Source of the DNA: Lumbricus terrestris | Lineage: Eukaryota; Annelida; Clitellata; Crassiclitellata; Lumbricidae | Length of the DNA: 64,000 nucleotides | Assembly: GCA_949752735.1 (NCBI GenBank) | Contig: OX457052.1 | Coordinates: 38,130,798-38,194,797 of the forward strand | Direction of reading: 5' to 3' | In this document: one piece after another, positions 20,001-32,000 of the stretch | How positions within the stretch are numbered: position 1 is the first letter of the stretch | Layout of the letters: each line of letters opens with the position of its first letter | Translations under genes and position numbers: made by a program | Notes under the pieces: generated by a model | Told to the model about the DNA's origin: nothing | Seen by the model: the letters and a program-made list of their open reading frames with translations, nothing else | The model's database searches: none

Positions 20001-23000
20001 CCTGATTCGTGTTTGTGAAGATGTGCAAGTATCGAGGAAGCCGTGCGATACGTCTAGCAGCAGAATTTAGGACAGATTACACATATGGCAAGCAAACCTA
20101 AGAAGCCCAATTAGTAGGGAGTTAAAGTATTCAATTCATGAGGAGATAAAGACATGCACCATAGTCGTAAACACCTTGGAGGACACCAACCTCCTATTTG
20201 GTAGTAACAGGAACGGGTCATAAGAGACAGCTGTTCAGTAAATGTCAAAGCACTGGCAAGTCACATCCAGGTCACGAATCGTAGAAGAAAAGGTGAAGTC
20301 AGGGTACGAGGAGGCCAGCAGTTATTATTTTCGTTGAAACATGATCTGAAAGAAAGCAGCTTACTTACCGATCGTAATGAGGAAAGCCGTTCCACGATAC
20401 TGTACATATGTTCTTCCAATTATAATGCTGCAATCGTAAGCCATGGCGTCGTCCATTTGAACATTTCTAACGGTAAGTTTGCATCCCAAAGTGGAATTCT
20501 CCATTAAATATTTATCTTTATTTCTTTCTTGGTTAAGTAGACCCGCATCTGAATGGTAAATGGTCTCTGCGTAAAGCCACGGCACCCTTTTTAGCCAGGT
20601 CATTCCGACACAGTCTCTGGACGGAGAAATGCAGGTGAAGGTAGCGTCTGAACCAACAACCCTGAATGAATTTTGTGGTCCCGTTAGAAGGCTGTCTTCC
20701 TGTTGTTTATCTAAACGGAACGACAGAGTAACGCATAATAATAATAATAACTCGAAGCAGGGCCGGATTAAGGCATGTTCGATATGTTCGGCCGAACAGG
20801 GGCCCCCACACTTTAGGGGGCCCCCACAAATACAATAGGAATATTTTTTTAGCATTAATTGTTAATAATATTGTAAGAGCAAAAATTAGCTTAAATCTCT
20901 AAATAAATTGCAAATTTATTCGAAAACTACCGATTTTTAGCATATTCAACTTTTGCACATATGTGGGGGCCCTTATGGAGTTTCCATTACCTGGCAGATT
21001 GATCTCAAAATCAGTGAGAAATGCTTGTAAGAGCTATGAGTTTTATTGCTTATTTAAGCACTACGGTAGGCCTAATACCTAATCAGATCGGAACCCATGT
21101 GCCACGCATTATGAAATGGAGTCATTAGGTCTATATAATTAATTATTGTGTACGCCTCGGGCTCATTATACAATCCCTGTTTTTTACGAATTCAAACAAT
21201 CAATCACATAAATTAATATGGAGCCAATTAAACGAAATCTACTCAGATCCACTCCCAACCCAAGCCTGGTCAAAAAGGAAAGCCTCAAGAAGTCGGAAGA
21301 AAGGGCATGCAGAGTCATGGGGAAGCGAGATGAGACCCACAGGGACGCTAGTCCAGATAGTTAGACCCATTACCAGGAATGCTCTTCCCTGCATGGTAAC
21401 AGTACGCGAAAAAAGCGGCAATTAAGGAGGTCTCCCCGGAAAGCTGAGCCAGTGGAAGGCGGCCCATGCAGAGATACAGAAGCGGGGGGTGAAAAGCTCA
21501 CATTGGTGGGATGGAGCTAATTGAGCCTTGAGTCTACCACTGGAGAAAGCGCGGAAATACATGTTAGTTTGTAATAAATTACAGTGCTACACCAGGGCAA
21601 AACAGAGCAAATGCCCTGGTTAAAAAACCTTTGCCCTGCCATGGTCGTCCTGACACAAGATTGCCAGAAATTTCCTCTGCTATAAAAATTTATCTGTGGC
21701 ATAAAATCGCTTCTGCAGTCTGCACTGTTTGCTTGCACCATGTAGTGCACTGGCTAGGCCATGGTTAGAAAAAATGTCTGACCATGAATCACATTAGTAA
21801 TTATTATTGAGCTGTAAAATAGACTATGCATAGGCCTACTTTAACGCTAGACTGGAATACTACTAGACATGTTGAGATCGTGAAAATAGAATTAATAAAA
21901 GACGAATGTTGATTCGTTGAATAGGCGTATACCAGGCTACACAGCTACGTTTTGTGGGTCATTTTTGTCGCCCTTCTATAAGGTCGGGGCCCCCACAATT
22001 TTACTGAACAGGGCCCCCACATTTGTTAATCCGGCTCTGACTCGAAGTTCAGTTTAATTTGATTCAAGAAGTAGGATGAACTAACAAAAAATAAACATTT
22101 GTGCAGTGGTACAGTGAGCGTGTGTAGAAAGAGTCAGATGGTTAAGAAGACAAAAAGAAAGACGGCAAGACAGGAGGATGAGTTGAAGCATGGAAAATTT
22201 CCCTTTCTTCTGACAAGTCTTTCTTTTCTTTGTCCCTCTCCTTCATCTTTCCTATTACTTTATTTTCTCTGCTTTTCAACTTTGTCATCCTTCCACCATT
22301 ATTTTCTTTTACCTTCATATTTCTTATCATCATCCTTTTTTGTTTTTTTCTTTTCATCTTTCCATCTTTTCATCATCATTTAGTTTCTCTTTCCTTCATC
22401 TCTCTTATGAACATCCCCTTTATTTTTCTCATTCCACCATTTTGCTTTTCATCAGTCCCTTGTTTTTCCATGTTTTTCACCTTTCCTATCATCATCCTCT
22501 TTGTTTTTTTCTACTTCGTCTTTCTAATTGTCATCATCAGATCTTTATTTTTCTACTTCTTTCATCTTTCTTATCGTATTCTTTTTTGCGACCTCCTCAT
22601 CTTCTGTCTCTCTGTCTTCAAAATGCGAATAGAGCCCAACAAGCAATTCAAGAAGCGTCACACGATGTCTGAGTCAACTTGTAAACTGTGACATGGGTTC
22701 CATGACATTTAAACACACGACACATAAACACGCGACACTTAATCACAGACACTTAAACACACGACAGATAAACACACGACAGATAAACACACGGACAGTT
22801 AATCACACGACATTCAAACACACGAAACATAGACATAAGGACAGACACTATAATTCACAGTGCACAAAGTTTGTGCAGCACAGTGTGCAGTGTCTGTGTC
22901 TGCATTGCCTTGACTGGTCATCCAATCTAATTTGAACTTTGTAGCCTACCTTTCTTTGTTATTGTACGAATTTAGTGTACGAACACCTTTAACAGAATCC

Positions 23001-26000
23001 GACACTTCGATTGTCACACCGCCGTTGCATGATTATTACGATATGGCTACATGCTCAGATTCTGTTACATTTAAGAAATTGAAGCTGGATGAAGTTTTAT
23101 ATATCTGAAATAGAAGCTGTATGAGTGATAAAACGCTTAAGAAATGGAAGCGGGATGAAGGCTTTATAGATCTTAAATAGAAGCTAGATTAATGTTTTCA
23201 CAGATCTGAAATATAGGCTGGATGAGTGATAAAACGCTCGAGAAATCGAAGCGTGATCAAGGGTATTTTATATCTTAAATAGAAACTGGATGAATGATAA
23301 ACGCTTAAGAAATGAAAGCTGGTGAAGGGATCAATATTTTATAGATCTTAAATAGAAGCTGGAGTGATGTTTTCATAGATCAGAAAAAGAGGCTGGATGA
23401 GTGATAAAACGCTCGAGAAATCGAAGGATCAAGGTATTTTATATCTTAAATCGAAACTGGATTAATGGTAAACGCTTAAGAAATGGAAGCTGGATGAATG
23501 GATCAAGGATTCAAGGGATTGATTTCATCCGATATAGGCTTATCCTGTATCTCGTTTTAATAATTATGTCACTGTCTTCATCTATCGTGTTTAAGGTGAA
23601 GTTAAGTGCGGCGTGTTTATCTGTCGTGTGTTTATCTGTCCGTGTGTTTATCTGTCGTGTGTTTATCTGTCCGTGTGTTTATCTGTCGTGTGTTTAAGTG
23701 TCTGTGTTTAAGTGTCGCGTGTTTATGTGTCGTGTGTTTAAATGTCGGCACACCGTGATATGACACCATAATATTATTATCTGCGTCATTACAATTAATT
23801 ACTAATAATTGGCAACTCATAGAGCCAGTGTTTAATCTAGACGTCTCTGGGGGGAACTTTCCTCCCCTCCCCCCAGGATTGACATTTCCCCCCAGAAAAA
23901 TTTGACAAAATGTTATCGGTTTTTAGTAACTTTTTATCGTTGTTTTACTTGAAGTGTTCTAATATACCGTGATACTATTTAGTATTATATGATTATAATG
24001 ACATTATTTACTACTATAATATGTGATACTATCATGTTGCAATGAATATAACTTACTGTATATATATATTTGTATAAACGCTATTTTTCTGACTAGAAAC
24101 AGAGATGACATCTCCTCCAGAAAAATTTATCAAAATGATGATAGTTTTTCGTTGCTGTTTACATTACAGCATTACATGAACTGTTATAATAATATACCGC
24201 AACATTATTTACTATTATACGGTTGTAGTAATCATTTACTATTGTAGGCTAACATATGACACAATCCTGCTAAAATGAGTATAACTTACTGCTAATAATA
24301 TTATGTACAAATACTATTTTTTGTACAACTGAATGACTTCTCTCCAATGCTATCCTTCGAATTTTAAACTGTAAAATTTCAAAATGTTTTTGTCATACTA
24401 TCTGAACACCTAGTAAAACAACATCAAGTGGCTTCTTGATTTTGGTACCGGTAGTTTATTGGCTCTTGATTGATTTGTGTACCAATAAATATGATTTTGG
24501 AAAGAATGCCCTGGTCAGCAACTCAGGGCCATATAAGAAAACTGGGATAAGCTGATTACAGTGCTGAAAAGTCAGCTTATTTACTCATGTAACCAGTAAT
24601 TCGTTAGAATAACCCAGCCACAGCAGAACTAAGCTGCTGAACTCGATACATGAAGATATTTTTATTGTGATTATAATTATATAATTAATATATATTGAAA
24701 TCCTAAAACACTTTTTTATCAGTAATGAAATAATGGAGTTATTTTGCTAAAATGGCATCTTCAAAGGGTACCATTGCATTGTGGAAATTCAAGAAGTTTC
24801 TAATGAGTCACTGAAAAAGTACAGCTATTATGTTAAGATGACGCCTTGAAATGCTGCCATTGCAATGTGGAAATTCAAAAGTTTCTAATGGATCACTGAA
24901 AAAAATACAGCTATTTTGTTAAGATGACACCTTAACATGGTGCCATTGCAATGTGGAAATTCAAAAAATTTCTAATGGGCCACTGAAAAAGGACAGCTAT
25001 TTTGTTAAGATGACATCTTAAAATGCTGCCATTGCAATGTGGAAATTTTTAAAAAAAATTCTAATGGGTCACTGAAAAAGTACAGCTTTTTTGTTAAGAG
25101 ACACCTTAAAATGCTGCCATTGCAATGTGGAAATTCAAAAAATTTCTAATGGGCCACTAAAAAAGTACAGCTATTTTGTTAAGATGACATCTTAAAATGC
25201 TGCCATTGCAATGTGGACATTCAAACAATTTCTAATGGGCCACTGAAAAAGTAAAGCTATTTTGTTAAGATGACATCTTAAAATGCTGCCATTGCAATGT
25301 GGACATTCAAAAAATTTCTAATGGGTCAATGAAAAAGTACAGCTATTCTGTTAAGATGACACCTTGAAATGCTGCTATTGCAATGTGAACATTCAGAAAG
25401 TTGCTAATGTGTCACTGAAAAAGTACAGCCATTTTGTTAACATGACATCTTAAAATGCTGCCATTGCAATGTGGAAATTCAAAAAGTTTCTAATGGGGAG
25501 AAGATTTGCCCCCCCCTCATACCCCTCTTCCTCAGGGCGCTACGCGGATCAGTACGCTCAATTGTCTCCTCCGTAGAAACCTCAATCCCCCCCCCCCCAG
25601 AGGAGGGGGACTAGATTAAACACTGTCATATAGCACCGATATATTAAGGCACCAACCGATGACGATTTACATTTGATGCAAACGACATGTCACCATCCTG
25701 GGGGTGAAGTCGTTAAGATATATTGGCAGTGTTATTTAAGTTTCAATTTACCTTCAGTTTTAGTTTTGTTTCAACTTTTCAGTTTAGTTTCGGTTTAACT
25801 TTTCAAATCTTTTCAGTTTTAGTTTTAGTTTCAGTTTTCGAAATTTCTCAGTTTTAATTGAGTTCTTTTATAGGCTACTATACATTCGAAATTAAATTCA
25901 TTTAATCAGTGCATGCATATGAAGTCCAATATCGCGCGTTGTACTGCCCTTTATTGTGTTTTGCTAAAATGCGCAGTTGCGCACCCTATCACTGAGTTGG

Positions 26001-29000
26001 GGTGTCAGCAAGAAATGTACCGGTACTTGTCGAACTTGTTCTCCGCAAGAACTTGTGGGTATGATAGCTGTGCTTTGCTGGGTATCTGATCTTAGCCGGT
26101 TGAGCTTGAATTATTTTATTTGACATAATAATATTATGCGAGCGAATTCTCTGCAGAAAGCTTTGTCAAATAGGCCTATACAGAGAATTCAGCAGTACGA
26201 ACAGAATTAGCGAACTTGACTTAGTTTCTGTGCCAAATGTTGCAAAGGTTTTCTGTTTGTGGAGTTTCAGTGCTCTGAAAATAAACCGGAAAAGTGTTGG
26301 GCCTGCTTTACTGCGATGAGTTTTAAATACTAAAGTAGCCTATGCCTAACACTTCTCCGGTTTTGTAATTTTGAAATTTTTTTAGGCTAAACAATGGAGT
26401 GTTTCAGACTGCAGCTCAATTACAATGCCATGAAAACATGAATTAACTAAATCTATTTTTCTTGCTCTTAAAAATGAATGTCATTAATAAAAAATATTCA
26501 TTTCCGTAAATTTATAATTTGACATTATTTTCAGTAGATGTGGAAGGAATAGTAGATAGGGAATAGAATAACTAAAATATTTCTAAAAATGGACTGAGTG
26601 AGTTTTGGAAATGTGCTCCTTAATTCGGTAGCGATTTGAATAAGCGGGATTTCGGTGTTTCCTCGTATTCGCTGACAGCGGCTGAGGACCAATGGAGCTC
26701 AAACTACCGGATGGAGTAAAACTGGAGTAATATTAAGGTAGACTAACTGAGATTTTAGAAATATATAAAAGACGTTATGCTAATCTATCGATAAGCAATG
26801 CCAGCAGAGACATAATCTCTGAAAATGCACTACTTGCTGGCTGATTTCTGGTGGTGCCAATGCAGAGGCGGGCCCCGCATGGCCCATTTCTGGTGGTGCT
26901 GGGCACTCACGGGTCTCGCAGAGTCGGCGCCCATGCTTACTTTAGTGCATTCCTTCGTTACATCTCGCATCGACTATTGCTCTTCGCTCTACTTTGGCCT
27001 CCCATCCAGCAGTTTGGTTTGTCTTTGGCTACCACCGTAGCACCACGCTGTCTCTTCGGCTTGACCTCCTCGGATTTTGACCTGGCACCAGAACGGAAAC
27101 GGCAGTTCTGGCTATTGCGGACTTGATTTGATATAGCGACGGTGAATAAGCTGGTCTCCCTGACGTGGCTTTTGTAGGCGCTGAGAAATTCTCGAAGATT
27201 TATATTACATTACATTACATTGTCTCGACCGGGTGTTGCGCTTTGCTGCGCGCCAAATTGGGAAAATCCCTGAAATTATATGGTCGTGTCTGCAAACGGA
27301 GGGAAAAAGAAAAAAGAGGAAGACAAAGACAGAAGCTATACTGGACTGGATGTTGGTTGAAGATTATGGGAAACTGAAAGAAGAGGCTCAACACCGGGAG
27401 TAGTGGCGCCATCGGAAGTTCGAACCTGCCGTGGGGCAGAGAACATGAAGAAGTCTAAAACTACATGCTTGAGGTTCTTCACTGGTTCCCTATTCGCCAG
27501 CGTATTGAGTTCATGGTAGCTGCATTGGTATGGCGATGTTGTCATGGCCTCGACCCAATTCACCTCCGAGAGCTATGCAGCCTTACATTGGGCATCCAAG
27601 GACGTCGTCAGCTAAGCTCTGCTAATAAGGGAGTCCTCCAAGTTCCTTTTGTTTGTTTTGTTTGGTTGTTTGTATGTGCACTTGCTATAGCGCCCCTTCA
27701 AGCTCTATCTACTCATAGGCGCTCCTGACTGCAGAGCGGACACTGCATCGGAGTTTCACGCCGAAGCGCTGAGCAACTGCGAGTGAAGGACTTGCTCAAG
27801 GTCCCTACGCGGTGACTTGAGGTGGATTCGAACCTCGAACCTTCCAGCTTCAAGGCAACGACGCCACCACTACACCACCGCGCCCCACTACCATGAAGAA
27901 TCGAACCTTTTCTGTGGTTGGTCCAGTGGTTTGGAATGGCCTTCCTATTGAGTTACGACTACACGAAAACATGCTATTTAGTTACTCACGGTTTCTTGAG
28001 CTGCATAAAATTAACGCATTTTGGTTTGTTGCCGTCTTTTGGGCCGCATAAGATTTTCTCTCTGTCATTGGTCTCCGCTAATCATGTTGCTCTCTCATTG
28101 GCTAAGAGTTTGCAGGCTCAGCGCGACGCGCATTCTCAGGGGGGGGGCTTCGAGTGGCCTAGGGTTTAGACTCAGCCCATCTATATAGGCCATAGCTCAG
28201 TAGCCAGATGACCCAGCAGCCCGGCAGCCTGACTCGTTGTGGCCGGTCTAACAGTGATCTTCAAACGAATACTTTTACAACTGCAGCTGTTAAATAAAAA
28301 AAATCAAATAACTTACTTGTCACAAATAGGAAAACCTGTTCTGTAAACATGCGACGTAAGTACAGAAGCTGACAATTGACGGTTCCGGCGTCTTCCATTT
28401 GAACGTTTGTGACAATTAGCTTACACCCACCAGTGGAATTCTCCACAACGTATTTGCCTCTGAGGTAAATACCCTTGGCGTCGTGGAATATAATCTCAAT
28501 AGACTTATCCAGTGACGATTGTGAGGCTGATTTGTACCAAATCATTCCGGTGCAATCTTCTTCGGGAGAAGTGCAGGTGAAGGTAGCGTTTGAACCAACA
28601 ACACTGAATGAATTGTTTAGTTGCCTCAGTGGATTTTGTGGCCGTGGTCCTAACAAAGACAGAACAATTCTGTAGCACTCAGATGACATGTAGACAAGAC
28701 AATCAAATAGTGGAAACAGAGGTTTAGTGACCGAGTGCAAAACAAACAGCAAGACAGACTGACAAATAAGCACTGTTACATAGTCAGCTAAAAGTAGAAC
28801 TGTTGTTCGATTAAAAATTTTAATCGCGGTTAATCGCACGATTAAAATTTGCAATCAAAATTAACGCCATATTAATCGACATTTTTCAAAATGCCTGACT
28901 TAGTTGTTTACTTGCTAAGCTTATTGTAAAACAGTTCAATTAGCCATAAGCCTAAAAGTAAAATATTAAATTCTTAAAATTAATGACTTAGCCAATTGAT

Positions 29001-32000
29001 TAAGCAAATAAGTTTGTTTACGTTGCTGGTTGAAGCGAGGCTCTTTTTTATTCACAACATAACCAGATACAGAAAAAGACGTTCACATGGGCACCTAGCT
29101 GGCCGGAGATCCTAGGTATTTCCTAGCTAACTTAGCTAGGTCTGGGTATTTCTCAACCTGTAATCTCCACCACTGTAAAATTAATCGCACATTTTTTAGC
29201 GCGTTAATCGCTCGCGTTAACGGCGATTAATCAACAGCTCTAGCTAAAAGGATTCATTTCATTTCCACATTGCATGTCTGTTTTTTCCTTCTTCCCCTTT
29301 ATCTTTGGTGTTTGACGGTACTCTGTCGTGACTTGTGTAGTAACGGCTCTATTTATCACAATTTCCTTCCCCGTGCTCCGTACGAACACGCTACTGCCCG
29401 TCATCATGATTTGACCCACATCCGAACAAGCGAAAATCCAACTTAATTTGAACAATTGTTGCGTTTTGATGTGGGTTTTTCACGGGTATATGCCAATTTT
29501 GTAAGATGGCATCTGAATAACTAAAAACAACCATGTATCAGTCTCTCTATGCATGTCATGTCATTCCGCCATCGTCGCTCTGCGACGGTTGGCTGCACGA
29601 ATGAATGAGCATTTTCCACAGTTGTGTATCTCCTGCCATGTTCATTAGCCTCCTCCCCGAAAGTCCAGCCCATTTCAAGATGTTGTCTATCCATGCCGTG
29701 CTAGGTCTTTCATCTTCCTCTTTCTCCCTCCATCAGTCCCGTCATCAGGCTGTTTTCTATGCTGTCATTTTGCTGTCTCATGACGTGTCCGAAGTAGGCC
29801 TATCGCAACTTTCTTGGTTTTACGTGGGTCAACAGTTCTTGCTCTGTTCATGGCGAATTTGTTGGTCATTAATCTTTATCTTTCTCAGAAGACTTGCCCA
29901 TGACGTTCAGTAATAGATTCACGAATTGAGACCTTAATCTATTAAATATTACCAATAATTATTACTAACAGCCTGCTTCGTAAACAGCTTCTTTACATCC
30001 CTTAGTGAGGTCGTATGACATCATCATCATTTTGTGTGTTGTAATTTCCCAACAAACTTAACGAAATCACATGTATCAGAAAATGATTCTCCGGATATTT
30101 GAAAAAACGGAATTGAAAGTTTAACAGCTGTAACTTTTGCAAATATGAAACATTTCAAGTGTAACTTTCAGGGATTGTTGGAAATTCATGACCCTGGAAT
30201 GTGGGATCTTTCCGCAGAGCAATTGTCAATCGGTTAAAAAGTTATCGCATTTTATCATGTGTTACTTTTTTCTAGCCACCCTGTATAATGTTTATTTAAT
30301 TATTTTGATTTTGAAGTCATGGTCCTGGTAATTGAGGAAGATCACTTATTTTTCTGTACATAGTGTAAATAATATTTACTATATTATAGTGAAGTAGCAA
30401 AATCAATGAAAAAAGCCCAACTCGTCTGTAATTGGTTATGTCACAGTCAGTTGATGAACTCTCAAGACCACAATAACCTATAAAATGCAGGGCAGCACGC
30501 CATGCTAGTAGGTCTATAAGACTGAGAAAAGGCAATATAAGCTCGTAGGCTTATTCGTGACATTCGTGTCCAATGTCCATCATTTAATTTGAAGCTAAAC
30601 ATAATGTTAGACATTTGTGTCTTACACCGCGTTTGCTGCTTAAACTAGAGCTATGGTCGCACGTGTGTTGATGAACTTTTGAGTTAAGGAATGGTCGGGG
30701 CGCCAATCTATGCGTTTGCCTATAAATTGAACGACAGGCTTAAGCTGTTAGACATTGTGTGGTTGTAGCGAGGACCATGTGATCTTTCTTCAGCGTAGTC
30801 GCTGGTTTAATGTGTTTTCACCCTCGTTGGCGTTTTGAACCGTCGAGTCCTGTTTTCAATGGCTGTGTCGACTGACTTTACGTTTGACGACATCAGATTC
30901 TGTGAGCTTCTTTCTGGGGTGTTTACCCGGCTGTTCCGGATTCTTCTGAAAGAAGGTATTGTGTCGTGTTGAGCTGTACAATGTACATATTGCTTTTGTT
31001 AATAAATTTGTTGTGATTTACACTCGAGACCTCAAGACTCTTGAATCATCCTTTAGACGAATGTAACAATAATATTACATCGATCTACAGAGAGAATGAG
31101 GGGCAATATTTTCATGCTGACTAAAGAAATTCATAGGTAGCAAAGGTGTAGGCCTATGTACTTACTTTTCATATTATGACTACTTGTCTGAAAATAATAG
31201 AAAAAACTTACTAATCACAGTAAGATAAGCTCTTCCAGTGAGAGAGTTGTTTCCAATCATGATTTGACATTCAACAGGTCCGGAATCGCTGTTTAAAACA
31301 GATTTGATAGTCAGCTGACATCCCCCGGTGATATTCTCCACAAGGTATCTGTATGTGGGATAAACACCTTCGAGTTCATTGAAAATAGTCAGTCGTCCTG
31401 TGTCTGGCCTTCCTATGTACCAACTCATCCCAGCACAGTCTTGCGATGAGGAAACGCAGATGAAGGTGGCTCTCGAGCTAATTAAACTGCTTGAATTTTC
31501 TGGCCCGCTCAGTGTATCATCTAGACGGAAATAAATAAATTCTGGGTTGCGTAAAATTGTGATGACAATTAAGTCATTAATATGGCTACAAGTGACTTAC
31601 AAAAAGCAAACAGAAAAAAGAACATAGAGTCAATAAGACTTCTTCTACAATAATTATGCCCTTGTGAAGTCTTAACGGCCAGTAGATAGACATAAACCCA
31701 GACACACTGCACTATGTTACAAGTGGATGAACTCTTGGCTTGAATTTTTCTTGTCTTCTGGTAAACCTTCTTCTTGGATAAATTATTTGCTGCAAGGAAA
31801 CAGCAAGGTTTTATTTCAAGATTATCTCTAATTCGCTATCATCCAGACTGGTGTTTTTGTCTAATCTGATGAAATAAAGTACCGCTGAAGAAGAATTTCT
31901 TCACGATACAAGCAAACTTTTGAACCATTAGCCCACAGGTTTGTTTCTCTTTTGTTAACTCTGGTCCATCAAAGGGGAGGCGCGTGAATAGTTTAACATT

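Larger units (their letters stand above)
26937..27966 (+). mobile_element. CR1/L2-like LINE fragment with nested insertions
   Basis: Plus-strand ORF2 pieces match the copy at 46400-47820: LVHSFVTSRIDYC, then the LEVLHWFPIRQRIEFMVAALVW region, then MKNRTFSVVGPVVWNGLPI. The coding order is interrupted by an RTE tail (27285-27450) and a SINE (27664-27889). Confidence 0.75.

Noticed and set aside
22099..22691. Long Phe/Ser/Leu-rich frames that look like membrane proteins
   Set aside because: Low-complexity pyrimidine tract, open in two frames, no family features.
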